The notes below the pieces were generated by a model. That model ran no database searches. It was not told where the DNA came from and was given only the letters and a program-made list of their open reading frames with translations. From positions 1 to 64,000 of the forward strand of contig NZ_PEIG01000009.1 in NCBI RefSeq assembly GCF_002749975.1: DNA of 64,000 nt, read 5' to 3'. A program made the translations under genes and the position numbers. This DNA is from Gloeocapsopsis sp. IPPAS B-1203. GTDB lineage: Bacteria; Cyanobacteriota; Cyanobacteriia; Cyanobacteriales; Chroococcidiopsidaceae. Below are positions 35,024 through 44,734 of the stretch, in pieces. Numbering within the stretch: the first letter of the stretch is position 1; every line of letters begins with the position of its first letter.

Positions 35024-37240
35024 TTAGCCAAATTTACCAGCAGTTGAGGCTATCAGGAACGCAGCATATGTGAGGACGTAGCCAACCGTGAAGTGAGCTA
35101 AACCAGTCAACCAACCTTGAACGATAGATAGAGAGACTGGCTTATCCTTCCAGCGAACTAGGTTTGCTAGTGGTGTGCGTTCGTGCGCCCAAACGAGAGT
35201 TTCGATTAACTCTTGCCAGTATCCTCTCCACGAAATCAAGAACATGAAGCCGGTTGCCCAAACGAGGTGTCCAAATAAGAACATCCAAGCCCAGACCGAC
35301 AGATTATTCATGCCGTAGGGATTGTAACCGTTAATTAACTGCGCCGAGTAGAGCCACAAGTAATCGCGCAACCAGCCCATTAAATAAGTTGAAGACTCGT
35401 TGAACTGGGCGACATTACCTTGCCAAATACCGAGATGCTTCCAGTGCCAGTAGAAGGTAGTCCAACCCAGCAGGTTAAGCATCCAGAAAGTAGCCAGGAA
35501 GAAAGACTGCTCCCAAGCGGAAGTTTGGCAAGTACCACCACGACCAGGACCATCGCAGGGGAAGGTAAAGCCAAAGTCCTTTTTATCGGGAAACAGCTTG
35601 CTACCACGGGCATCTAATGCGCCCTTGACACAAATTAAAACAGTCGTGTGCAGACCAAGCGCGATCGCATGGTGTACTAAGAAATCGCCAGGACCAATCG
35701 TCAAGAATAGCGAGTTAGTACCATTATTAATTGCATCTAACCACCCTGGTAGCCATGCAGCACCCGCAGTAGACGCAATACTATCTGGATTCGACAATAG
35801 AGTGTCAAAGCCATACAGTACCTTACCGTGCGAAGCTTGAATGAACTGAGCAAATACTGGCTCAATTAGAATTTGCTTTTCTGGTGTACCGAAGGCAACA
35901 ACAACGTCGTTGTGTACATAAAGTCCTAGAGTGTGGAAACCCAAGAATAGCGATACCCAACTGAGGTGCGAAATAATCGCTTCTTTGTGCTGCAACACGC
36001 GGTCGAGTACGTTACCTTTATTTTGCTCCTCGTCGTAGTCGCGTATCCAGAAAATCGCGGCGTGAGCAAACGCACCGATCATGAAGAACCCAGCAATATA
36101 CTGATGGTGAGTATACAACGCGGCTTGTGTGGTAAAGTCCTGCCCAATGAACGCATAGGGAGGCATGGCATACATATGCTGCGCCACCAGCGAAAGTGCA
36201 GTACCGAGTGCTGCTAGGTGGATCGATAACTGAAAGTGCAGTGAGTTGTTATAGGTGTCGTACAGTCCTTGGTGGGGTAGGTTGAATTGACCTTCAGTTT
36301 TAACACCAAAGAAGTTTTTGGCATTGAGCATCTCTTTGATGCTGTGACCAATTCCGAAATTTGTCCGGTACATATGACCGGCGATGATGAAGATAACAGC
36401 GATCGCCAAATGGTGATGCGCCATATCTGTCAGCCACAACGACTGTGTTTGTGGATGAAAACCACCCAAAAACGTCAGAATCCCTGTTCCTGCACCTTGC
36501 GATGTACCGAATACATGGTTTGCCGTGTCAGGGTTGGCGGCGTAAACACCCCAGTTTCCAGTAAAGAATGGTCTCAATCCTTCTGGGTGCGGCAGTGTTG
36601 TTAAGAAGTTATCCCAGCCAACGTGCTGTCCGCGCGATTCGGGAATCGCAACGTGAACCAAGTGACCAGTCCATGCAAGGGCACTGACGCCAAATAAACC
36701 TGCTAAGTGGTGGTTTAGTCGAGGCTCCGCGCTCTTAAACCAAGTCAAACTAGGGCTATACTTTGGCTGGAGATGCAACCAACCAGCAAACAAGAATAAT
36801 GCTGCTAGCAGTAACAGAAATATTGCACCGCTATACAGGTCGTTATTTGTCCGCATCCCGATCGTGTACCACCAGTGATAGACACCCGAGTAAGCAATAT
36901 TGACTGGGTAGCTAGCACCTCCTTGGGTAAACGCATCAACTGCGGCTTTACCAAAATGAGGGTCCCAGATTGCATGAGCAATAGGACGGACATTTAATGG
37001 ATCTTTAATCCATCGTTCAAAGTTACCTTGCCAAGCGACGTGGAACAGCAAGCTTGATGTCCACAGAAAAATGATTGCCACATGACCGAAGTGAGTTGCG
37101 AAGATCCTTTGATAGAGCTTCTCTTCGGTCATCCCATCATGGCTTTCAAAGTCATTGCCCATGGCAATCCCGTACCACAGGCGACGTGTTGTCGGGTCCT
37201 GCGCGAGATCTTGGCTAAACTTAGGAAATTTTGTTGCCAT
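35024..37240 (-). CDS. psaB: Photosystem I P700 apoprotein A2 (PsaB), standalone copy
   Basis: 738 residues, close to the usual ~741. PsaB is one half of the PSI core heterodimer and binds chlorophyll, P700, A0, phylloquinone and half of the FX 4Fe-4S cluster. FX cysteines are in [18 protein letters not shown]. Eleven membrane helices can be traced, many chlorophyll-binding His are visible ([20 protein letters not shown]), and the C-terminal [15 protein letters not shown] is intact. Normal loci are psaA-psaB; here there is no psaA on either side, and the gene has its own terminator. A second, solitary psaB is known in some cyanobacteria, notably heterocyst formers. Sequence looks fully functional. 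Expression conditions unknown. Confidence 0.95.
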   Translation of the reverse strand: MATKFPKFSQDLAQDPTTRRLWYGIAMGNDFESHDGMTEEKLYQRIFATHFGHVAIIFLWTSSLLFHVAWQGNFERWIKDPLNVRPIAHAIWDPHFGKAAVDAFTQGGASYPVNIAYSGVYHWWYTIGMRTNNDLYSGAIFLLLLAALFLFAGWLHLQPKYSPSLTWFKSAEPRLNHHLAGLFGVSALAWTGHLVHVAIPESRGQHVGWDNFLTTLPHPEGLRPFFTGNWGVYAANPDTANHVFGTSQGAGTGILTFLGGFHPQTQSLWLTDMAHHHLAIAVIFIIAGHMYRTNFGIGHSIKEMLNAKNFFGVKTEGQFNLPHQGLYDTYNNSLHFQLSIHLAALGTALSLVAQHMYAMPPYAFIGQDFTTQAALYTHHQYIAGFFMIGAFAHAAIFWIRDYDEEQNKGNVLDRVLQHKEAIISHLSWVSLFLGFHTLGLYVHNDVVVAFGTPEKQILIEPVFAQFIQASHGKVLYGFDTLLSNPDSIASTAGAAWLPGWLDAINNGTNSLFLTIGPGDFLVHHAIALGLHTTVLICVKGALDARGSKLFPDKKDFGFTFPCDGPGRGGTCQTSAWEQSFFLATFWMLNLLGWTTFYWHWKHLGIWQGNVAQFNESSTYLMGWLRDYLWLYSAQLINGYNPYGMNNLSVWAWMFLFGHLVWATGFMFLISWRGYWQELIETLVWAHERTPLANLVRWKDKPVSLSIVQGWLTGLAHFTVGYVLTYAAFLIASTAGKFG

Positions 37241-37582
37241 ATGCTTTACTAAAATCCTCCATTCAGGAAATTGTTGTTACTCGTTAACAGCCAACGAGCA
37301 ACACGTAGCAATAAATAAGTCCCCTTTCTGGCTTCAATTGGAGGTCAATTTGTTTGATAAAGGCAATACCTCTATCCTCTTATTTAAGTCATTCTATAAA
37401 GCAATTTACTACTAAATAACTTTCTTAAAGAAATGAAATATTCAAGAATATAAACTAAATTTGTGATCATTTTTACGTTGACTTGTAATTAAAATTAGCC
37501 AAACAAATATAGCTGTAAAACTAAGTTTTTTGGTGTAGATTAATTACCTCAATGCTTCTTCGTAATTTGAGGAATCAGTAGA

Positions 37583-37707
37583 CTTCTTGCAAAAGTACTT
37601 AAACTGTCATGTTGAGCCAAGCGTAACATCTCGCGAGATTCTGTGCTACATTACACTCCGCTCAGAATGACATTCATAAACTTCGACTTATGCAAAAGTT
37701 CTAGTCT
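37583..37707. repeat. Palindromic repeat with TAGACT ends
   Basis: Outer ends TAGACTTCTTGCAAAAGTACT and the complementary-like ACTTATGCAAAAGTTCTAGTCTA, inside which GTCATGTTGAGC ... GCTCAGAATGAC form a second inverted repeat around a central TCTCGCGAGA palindrome. The TCATTCTGAGCGGAG-type core is a dispersed bacterial intergenic repeat I recognise; the outer ends look like a MITE frame. Confidence 0.6.
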
Positions 37708-38033
37708 AGAAAAACAGGATTTACAGCTATTTTTTGAGGATTGTAATAATTGAGTTAGTGTTTTTACTGCCTAGTCTCAGAAACCTAATGTAGCTAAATA
37801 CAGAAATAATCAAAAAACATTCTAACTAGAATAAAATGTATTTATACTTAATCGTTACTGATGTTTTGCTAAAACATCAGTAATTGGAAGGCTAACAATT
37901 GCTACTAAGTTATTTTTCTAACTAAAGGTAGAGATTACTTTTAAAATATCTTGTGATCAAAAATACATCATTAAAAATAATTTAAAATAAAATCCGGTTA
38001 ATGACTTACATTTAAATAATGAGTAAGTAGCCC

Positions 38034-38075
38034 CTCCTCACTCCTCACTCCTCACTCCTCACTCCTCACTCCTCA
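38034..38075. repeat. Tandem heptanucleotide repeat (CTCCTCA)6
   Basis: Six perfect units of CTCCTCA followed by a degenerate CTAGCCA. Such short tandemly repeated repetitive heptamers (STRR) are characteristic of cyanobacteria. It lies just past the 3' end of the response-regulator gene. Confidence 0.9.
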
Positions 38076-38128
38076 CTAGCCACTCAATCATGCCTAGTTC
38101 TTCAACCGGAGTTGATATAACCATTAGT

Positions 38129-38530
38129 TCAACCACGACTGTAGTTATCAAGCTGCAAAGCAGCTGCAATTCTTAATAAGAGTTGCTCAAAATCAATGGG
38201 TTTACGGATAAAATCATTGGCTCCTGCATAAAATCCGTCTCTTGCATCAATTTGCTCGTGGGCTGTAACCAACAGAATGGGAATAAAGGGTAAAGTGTGA
38301 TTCTGTCGAATTTGTCGAGTGACTTCATAGCCATTCATATCTGGTAGCATTACATCTAGCAACACTAAGTCGGGTGGCTTAGTGCATACTTGGTTGAGGG
38401 CTTGGCTGCCATTGGTTGCAGTTTCTACCTCAAATCCTTCTGTTTCTAAAAAAGTTTGTAGTAAAAACAGATTATCTACTAAATCGTCTACAACCAAGAT
38501 CCGGTAGTTGCGAGAAGATTGCACAAACAC
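38129..38530 (-). CDS. Single-domain response regulator
   Basis: 133 residues, a single CheY-like receiver. Acid pocket in ILVVDDLVD, phosphorylated Asp in VLLDVMLPDMNGYE, Thr in VTAHEQ and Lys in RKPID. It has no output domain, so it acts through partners. It lies 130 bases downstream of the 1233-residue hybrid kinase on the same strand, which makes that kinase the likely phosphodonor. Confidence 0.92.
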   Translation of the reverse strand: MFVQSSRNYRILVVDDLVDNLFLLQTFLETEGFEVETATNGSQALNQVCTKPPDLVLLDVMLPDMNGYEVTRQIRQNHTLPFIPILLVTAHEQIDARDGFYAGANDFIRKPIDFEQLLLRIAAALQLDNYSRG

Positions 38531-38662
38531 GAAACCTTCTAAAAGGGCTATCTATTTTGATTTTGCTTTATATCTATCCTCCCCAAAGATCTATTCACTC
38601 CTGCTTTTGAGAGAGATCGGCATCATCCCTTGGGGGTAGAGCAATAATCCGATCGCTTTTAG

Positions 38663-41600
38663 TCAGCGCTGTCCGATTAAACGCGCGATCGCACTCACCA
38701 ATTCACTCGGATTAATTGGTTTAGAGATATGTAGTTGAAAACCTGCAATTTCAGCAGCTTGCCGATCTTCTTCTTTAGCATACGCAGTTAAGGCGATCGC
38801 CGGAATTTGTCTACCCTGGCTTGAGGCTAAAACTTTAATTCGGCGAATGAGTGAATAGCCATCTTCGTTGGGCATACCAATATCACTGATAACCAGATCT
38901 GGATAAAAGTCTTGCAGGCTCTCTATTGCAGCAGCAGCAGATGCAACGGCGATCGCTTCTGCACCGTATTGCTCAAGTATGAAGGTTACAAGTTCACGGG
39001 AATCTGATTCATCATCAACAACAAGAATTCGCACGCCATCAAGCGCGATCGCATCGTTATTTGGCTCACTTGCTGTAACTTCAGACTGTAGCGGTAACAG
39101 TGGTAATCTCAGCGTGAATGTAGCGCCTTGTCCTTCTCCTGGGCTGTCTGCAGTAATCGTACCGCCATGCATTTCAACAAGATGACGCACGATCGCAAGT
39201 CCTAACCCCAGCCCGCCTTGGGTGCGCGTAATTGAGCTATCAGCTTGACGAAAGTAATCAAAAACATGAGGTAGAAAATCAGCACCAATTCCTTTACCTG
39301 TGTCGCTGACTTGAATTTGGGCAAAACTTTGAGAGTTTTGAGTTGTAGAATTCCTTAATTGATCTTTCAAACCTGAGAACTCATAACGCTCTAACTTTAC
39401 CTCTACCCGTCCACCAGTAGGCGTAAATTTAATCGCATTAGAAAGTAAGTTCCAGACAATTTGCTGTAAGCGGGTTGCATCTCCTGAAACTCGCCCTACT
39501 GTCGGATCGAGCAGTAGTTCAGTTTGAATTGACTTGGCATTTGCTGCTAAACGCATTGTTTCCATAGCAGCTTCGATGACTGCAACCAAGTCAACTGAAG
39601 TAACATTCAAACTCAGTTTGCCTCGGAGGATACGCGAAACATCAAGCAAATCTTCAATGAGTTGAGTTTGTAGTTCGGCATTGCGTTCGATCGTTTCTAG
39701 CGCTCGTGCAGTGATTGCTTCATTAAATTTACGAGTGCGCAAAAGTTTTGCCCAGCCTAGAATCGAGTTCAGCGGCGATCGCAATTCGTGCGAAAGAACT
39801 GCCAAAAACTCGTCTTTGATGCGGTTAGCTTGCGTCAACTGTTCGGTTTGTTGTTGCAATGAATCGAGTAATTCAGCCCGTTGGATCGCGACTGCGACTT
39901 GATCTGAGGCGGCTTGCATTAAGTCTATTTCATCGGGTGTGAAGCTGGTACGAGTCTTACTGGCAAAGCACAGCGTACCCAAGAGGCGTCCTTGGACAAT
40001 TAAAGGTTGACCTGAATAAGCTGTAATTCCTAGTGCGCGGATCGCTTGCGTATTCGGAAGATGTGACTCTTGCACATCGTTGACGAGGAGTTGACGGCGT
40101 TCTTGCGCTACTATACCGCACATTCCTTGCCCAAGTTCGAGCCATTGAACTTCTTGCGCGACTTCTTCTGAAATGCCACTGTGAGATGCTAAGTGTAATA
40201 TCGGTTGATTGTCGCGTTCCTCAACCAAGAAGTTGAAATAAAAATGTAAGTCTAGCTGCGCAGCGAGTTTCTCAAACAACTGATTGAGCAAAGTTAGCGG
40301 TTGTTGTGTTGAAAGCAGCGTGTTCGCAGTTTCAAAGAGCAATTTGAGTCGTTCGCTACGATCGCGCAGGGCTTTTTCTGCTTGTTTATATTCGGTGACA
40401 TCGCGGCTAATGACGAGTAGCGACTGCACTGAACCATCTTGAGCAAACTCAGGCGCAATGCGTGATTGATACGAGCGAATCCCATCGGAGGAGGGAAAAT
40501 CAAATTCCAGAAAACTGCATTGTCGTGTTGTCAGAACTTCGCGCAAACTATTTTCCCAAATTGCTGTTAGTTCAAAGGTAAATGTTCCCAGTTCCGCATT
40601 GGTTTTACCTAAAAAGTTGGAGCGGGGCATTCCGGTTACTTGTTCAACCGCAGGATTAATGTAGAGGTGACGCAGTTCGGTATCGAATCGGGAAATAATA
40701 TCAGGGGAGTTTTCCGCTAAGGCGCGAAATTCTTGTTCGCGGCGGTGCAGTTCGGCTGCTACGTGCTTGCGCTGTGTAATATCTTCAGCAATTCCGTTGA
40801 CGTACAATATTGCTCCGGCGTCATTTTTCACTGGATATCCGCGATCGCGCACCCAACGAACCGTACTATCAGGACGCACAATGCGATATTCTTCGTCGTA
40901 TTTTCCCTGTAAGATATTTGTAAAAAATGCTTGGCGTACTCGTTCGCGATCTTCTGGGTGAATAGCGTCGATCCACTCTTGCCAATTTGCCTTTAAACTC
41001 TCACAACTTCGCCCCCAGATTCGTTCATACGCAGGGCAGACGTACAGCGATTGCGCTTGCTGCGGATCGGACATCCAAAAAACATCTTCAATGCTTTCTG
41101 CTAGCTGGCGAAAGCGGGTTTCACTTGCTTGCAACGCGGTTAATGCTTGTTTGCGTTCGGTAATATCGCGGAGTAACCAGCGCAGCGCCACCAGTTGTCC
41201 GGTGCGATCGCGTACTGCACCAACGGTTAAAATAACATCAATTACACGACGGTTCCGCTGTCGAACGATACATATTTCCCACTCGCGCACCCAGTCTCCC
41301 GAACGTGGCTCAGTGATTTTAGCTGCTAAGTCGTGGCGATCTGTCTCAGCAACAAAATCTAAAAATGACAATCCGATTAAGAAATGCGGTTGAACTTCTA
41401 ACAGGTTTGCAGCTGCGCAGTTGGCTTCTTGGATCGTTGCTGCTGTATCTGTGACTAAGTAACCGTCTGGCGCAAACTCAAATAATTCTTGATAGCGTTG
41501 ACGTTCTGCTGCCATTGTTTGACGTGCAGCAACTAAATCCTGATTTTGTTGCGCTAGTTCTTCATTTTGCGCTCTTAATTCCTCTTCAACGACTGCGAGT

Positions 41601-42364
41601 TCCTCCAAAGCTTCTTGACATTCCATTTCGCGCTGCTTGACTTCGTTAATGTCTTCCATCAACCCATCAATTACCCTCACACCGTTAATGATGTGGAAGG
41701 TTTTACTGATTCTTACCCAGGTTCTACTGCCATCAACTCGACGCAGTTGAAATTCGCGATCGCGAATTTGTCCGTCTTGCTGCAATTGACTGAGGAGTTT
41801 CGTATAATCTTCGGGCTGGAAATACAACTCAAGAAGCTTCTGTGTCGCCGGAATTTCTGTCAGCGAATTGAGTCCTAACAATCTCAAAAATGCTGGATTG
41901 CCTTCTAGTAAAGCACCATCTTCACTCAGGCGATAAACTCCAACATTCAAAGTGTTGAGCAGCGTTTCCAGGCGATCTGGTTCGGCGATACGTGTTTTTT
42001 GTGCCAGTGCCACGCGGACAGATGCAGACAGACGACTGTAATTTTGTGGTGACTTAATTATGTAATCGTCGAACCCTGCTTTCATTACCTCGACGGCGAT
42101 TTCCTCGTTACCGCAATCTGTAAACACGATCGCTCGGCAATCAGGATAACGATTCTTAATTGTGCTTAAAACTCTTAGTCCATCACTCCAGTGTAGTTGA
42201 TAGTCACAAACGGCGATCTTCAGTTGCCCTGCTGACAATGCTTGTTCAAAATCTGTAGCGCAAGTAATTTGCACTATATCAATGTTAGAAAATTTGCCTT
42301 CGAGTTCTGAGATCATACGAAGGCGATCGCGCGGACAATCATCAATTAAAAGAATGCGTGACAT
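38663..42364 (-). CDS. Multi-domain hybrid sensor histidine kinase (REC-PAS...GAF-HisKA-HATPase-REC)
   Basis: 1233 residues with no membrane span. Order: receiver (1-120; IVFTD and KS loop), PAS (~130-245), coiled coil with PAS (~245-410), PAS/PAC (~415-530; RIVRPDSTVRWVRDRGYPV), PAS (~545-665), GAF (~675-835), HisKA (FLAVLSHELRSPLNSILGW, phosphorylated His), HATPase (LLSNAIKF N box, DTGKGIG and GLGLGLAIV G boxes), and C-terminal receiver (LVVDDE, LVISDIGMPNEDGYS with the Asp). Receivers at both ends plus serial PAS and GAF sensors indicate a phosphorelay integrating several small-molecule or light signals. A typical GAF chromophore Cys is not apparent, so bilin binding is doubtful. A single-domain regulator follows downstream. 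Confidence 0.92.
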   Translation of the reverse strand: MSRILLIDDCPRDRLRMISELEGKFSNIDIVQITCATDFEQALSAGQLKIAVCDYQLHWSDGLRVLSTIKNRYPDCRAIVFTDCGNEEIAVEVMKAGFDDYIIKSPQNYSRLSASVRVALAQKTRIAEPDRLETLLNTLNVGVYRLSEDGALLEGNPAFLRLLGLNSLTEIPATQKLLELYFQPEDYTKLLSQLQQDGQIRDREFQLRRVDGSRTWVRISKTFHIINGVRVIDGLMEDINEVKQREMECQEALEELAVVEEELRAQNEELAQQNQDLVAARQTMAAERQRYQELFEFAPDGYLVTDTAATIQEANCAAANLLEVQPHFLIGLSFLDFVAETDRHDLAAKITEPRSGDWVREWEICIVRQRNRRVIDVILTVGAVRDRTGQLVALRWLLRDITERKQALTALQASETRFRQLAESIEDVFWMSDPQQAQSLYVCPAYERIWGRSCESLKANWQEWIDAIHPEDRERVRQAFFTNILQGKYDEEYRIVRPDSTVRWVRDRGYPVKNDAGAILYVNGIAEDITQRKHVAAELHRREQEFRALAENSPDIISRFDTELRHLYINPAVEQVTGMPRSNFLGKTNAELGTFTFELTAIWENSLREVLTTRQCSFLEFDFPSSDGIRSYQSRIAPEFAQDGSVQSLLVISRDVTEYKQAEKALRDRSERLKLLFETANTLLSTQQPLTLLNQLFEKLAAQLDLHFYFNFLVEERDNQPILHLASHSGISEEVAQEVQWLELGQGMCGIVAQERRQLLVNDVQESHLPNTQAIRALGITAYSGQPLIVQGRLLGTLCFASKTRTSFTPDEIDLMQAASDQVAVAIQRAELLDSLQQQTEQLTQANRIKDEFLAVLSHELRSPLNSILGWAKLLRTRKFNEAITARALETIERNAELQTQLIEDLLDVSRILRGKLSLNVTSVDLVAVIEAAMETMRLAANAKSIQTELLLDPTVGRVSGDATRLQQIVWNLLSNAIKFTPTGGRVEVKLERYEFSGLKDQLRNSTTQNSQSFAQIQVSDTGKGIGADFLPHVFDYFRQADSSITRTQGGLGLGLAIVRHLVEMHGGTITADSPGEGQGATFTLRLPLLPLQSEVTASEPNNDAIALDGVRILVVDDESDSRELVTFILEQYGAEAIAVASAAAAIESLQDFYPDLVISDIGMPNEDGYSLIRRIKVLASSQGRQIPAIALTAYAKEEDRQAAEIAGFQLHISKPINPSELVSAIARLIGQR

Positions 42365-42722
42365 TAAGCTACAAGGCAGTTGTACGTTAATGTGAAATCA
42401 AACCTGTTCCGAAACACTCCTAAATGGCTGTTTTCATAGATTTTCTTTGGTAATTATCAGTATCGAAGGATAACGAGTGCGATCGCCATATCCTTCTTGC
42501 TGCAGCAGATACACCAAGATGTATTACTATCATTCACAGTTTGCCATAAATTTGCAATACCACGGAAGGCATTAAAAGCTTGAAAGTTAAATGTTTAAAG
42601 CTCTATTTATACTTAATTTGTTATTTTAATCACAAACGAACTTAAAGAACAACTATTCCTTGAGTTAGGGCAAACCAAGACGTAAGGATGAAGTTGTCAT
42701 TGAATAGAAGGTGTTCCCTGCC
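42365..42722. other. Intergenic between PAS-CRP and hybrid kinase genes
   Basis: About 360 bases, no gene seen. Contains a HIP1-like site and the hybrid kinase promoter region. Confidence 0.35.
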
Positions 42723-42794
42723 AAATAGGTAATATTAAGTGGAAATATCTTTAGACTTTACCAATTACCCATTACCAATCACCAATTACCTACT
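42723..42794. repeat. GGGTAAT/ATTACCA heptad inverted repeat, site 5
   Basis: One direct unit (AAATAGGTAAT), then five inverse units (TTACCAATTACCCATTACC and following). Its last bases touch the stop of the PAS-CRP gene. Confidence 0.75.
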
Positions 42795-43956
42795 TCAACA
42801 AAATGATGTGATGTTCGTTATCAATCGAAATCATTCCTTGCTCTTTAAGTTTGTTGAGTTGGCGAGTTGTTGTCACTCGTGTCGCACAACACGCACTCGC
42901 AAGTTCTTCATGTGTAAAACGCACACTTAAACGAGTTCCTTGCGTTACAGGCTGACCGATTTCTTGTTTGAGAAATTGTAATAGATAGTGCAAGCGGTGC
43001 TTGACTCGTCGCTGACCTGAAATGTGTAAAAGTAACTCAGTTTGAAGGAGGCGAGAAGTCAGTTTGGGGACTAGTTTTTGAACTCTAAAAGGGCAATCAA
43101 GCCACTGAGTTAAGGGAAAGCGAACTAACTCAACGTTATTTGTCAGCGCGGTTGCTTGATAAATATCTAGTGAAGTGATACTTGCGCCAAAAGGCATTGA
43201 GGAACTTGCTAATCCCACAAGAACTTCTTCTCCTGTATCGCTCATCGTACTTAGCTTAACAACACCTTGGCAAACTTGATAAATTTCTTGATTATTAATC
43301 GGAATTAGTTCCCCTTTATAGTAGCGATCCTTATAGCTATTGCTCAGAATCTCGTCATCAATACTTGAACCGGATATTGATTGTCGCTGTACATTCTCGC
43401 GTAACAGCCAACGCAAACCAACTATTTGCTCGCGTTCATCACAAATTGTAATATAATTTATATCTACATTATTCAATCGCTTGCCATTAGGTAGCCAAAA
43501 GTTAACTTTGAACGGCGGAGTGAATTTAATTTTTTGATATTTTCTTGCTAAATTATAGTTAAAATGCTGACAGCTTTCTTCTGTAAGTAAATCTGTTAGA
43601 TTCTTCCCAACTAAGTCTTCTGAAGCAAGTTCAAATAGTAATGTTGCTGCACGATTAACCTCTTGAATTTTGCCTTTATCATCTGTCACAATATAGCTTT
43701 CAAAAGCAAACTCGAATAAATCACAATAGCGCTGACGTTCCGCAGCTATGATTGCTTGTGCAGCCATCAATTGTTGTTGCTGTTTATGCAGTTCTTTGGC
43801 AGCTATTTGAAGTTCTTGTGCAGCTATACCTAGTTCTTTAAATGCTGATGGTAGTAGCTCTAAACGAGGCACAAAAGAATCGTTGGCATCTTTAGATAAT
43901 ACCTCCAACCGAGAAGACATATTGTTTACTCGTTGAACGAATCTGTCAATATCCAT
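42790..43956 (-). CDS. PAS-CRP fusion transcriptional regulator
   Basis: 388 residues. Residues 1-75 are a coiled coil, about 75-200 is a PAS domain (FEFAFESYIVTDDKGKIQEV, NRAATLLFE), and 230-388 resemble Crp/Fnr proteins: a cNMP-like beta-roll (YQVCQGVVKLS, EVLVGLASSSMPFG) and a C-terminal winged helix (FTHEELASACCATRVTTTRQL, then KLKEQGMISID). The PAS sensor joined to a Crp-like effector implies a one-component regulator. The phosphate-binding motif of true cAMP receptors is not seen, so ligand use is unclear. It lies directly upstream of the hybrid kinase gene on the same strand. Confidence 0.82.
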   Translation of the reverse strand: MDIDRFVQRVNNMSSRLEVLSKDANDSFVPRLELLPSAFKELGIAAQELQIAAKELHKQQQQLMAAQAIIAAERQRYCDLFEFAFESYIVTDDKGKIQEVNRAATLLFELASEDLVGKNLTDLLTEESCQHFNYNLARKYQKIKFTPPFKVNFWLPNGKRLNNVDINYITICDEREQIVGLRWLLRENVQRQSISGSSIDDEILSNSYKDRYYKGELIPINNQEIYQVCQGVVKLSTMSDTGEEVLVGLASSSMPFGASITSLDIYQATALTNNVELVRFPLTQWLDCPFRVQKLVPKLTSRLLQTELLLHISGQRRVKHRLHYLLQFLKQEIGQPVTQGTRLSVRFTHEELASACCATRVTTTRQLNKLKEQGMISIDNEHHIILLK

Positions 43957-44024
43957 ATGAAAAGTAACCAGTTTGGGAAAAATATTTCTTGTGATATCTG
44001 AGATAAATAGTTAGAAGTAGTTTC

Positions 44025-44118
44025 AATCAATCTCCGACTTTCTTCGGGGCTATTGAGGCAAAGTATACGAAAGTACACTAAGTTTATTTAGCTGCGAACT
44101 CATTTGCTCAACTGTGAT
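44025..44118 (+). repeat. MITE-like element, copy F (partial)
   Basis: Retains TCCGACTTTCTTCGGGGCTA, AAGTATACGAAAGTACACT and GCTGCGAACTCATTTGC. The GTCCAC hairpin and both terminal repeats are missing. Confidence 0.7.
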
Positions 44119-44734
44119 TTCTAACTTTTTTTGAGACAAAATAAATCAGCGTAGTTTCCAAGCTACCTTTACATATATAGAAAAAAACAGCTAGAATCTG
44201 TATATTTCCTACTCTTGATATAACTCATAATACTCTGAACTTAATGTATTAAATATTACAAGTTTTTTATGCTTAAACCGTTTTTTTTTTTGAAAGTAAA
44301 ATAGATAAGTTTGCTTTCTTTAAGCTTCTAAAAAAAGCCATTTTCTCACATCCAACTGCGGAAAGATATCTTTATTAGCTACAATGTTCTAGCGTTATTG
44401 CTATTAGAATCAAGCATTTTATTAACTGAGTCACATATTATTGTAGTGAGCAACACAGGGAAGCTTAATACAAACCTATCTCAAAAGTTAGAGATGCTGA
44501 AGAGGATATAGGCATTAAGTTAAAAAATAAATCAGCTAAGCTCTTAACAAAAATACAAAGTTGGACTAAGTTAGACTAACTAAATCAAGCATTGAATGTG
44601 AATTAACCATCTCATCAGCTCACGCCTGTTAACCTAAATGGCTATCCTGCATCGAGTTTTATTGATCTTCAGGAGAAGAAAAGCAGGATATTGCGGCGTG
44701 AATAAAGCTTTTGATTACTCCAGTGAGTCAAATC
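44119..44734. other. Intergenic, AT-rich
   Basis: No gene supported. Contains a T10 tract near 44282 and direct leader sequence for the following gene. Confidence 0.35.

Larger units (their letters stand above)
37241..38128. other. Intergenic: psaB leader, palindromic repeat and heptad tract
   Basis: No coding frame supported. The first ~300 bases should hold the psaB promoter and leader. The palindromic element at 37583-37707 and the CTCCTCA tract at 38034-38075 are listed separately. Confidence 0.5.

Noticed and set aside
35024-37240. psaB as part of a far-red light (FaRLiP) cluster
   Set aside because: No psaA, psb, apc or RfpABC genes flank it, and the sequence looks like ordinary PsaB.
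38034-38075. CRISPR-like array from the CTCCTCA repeats
   Set aside because: Units are 7 bases with no spacers and no cas genes; it is a simple tandem repeat.
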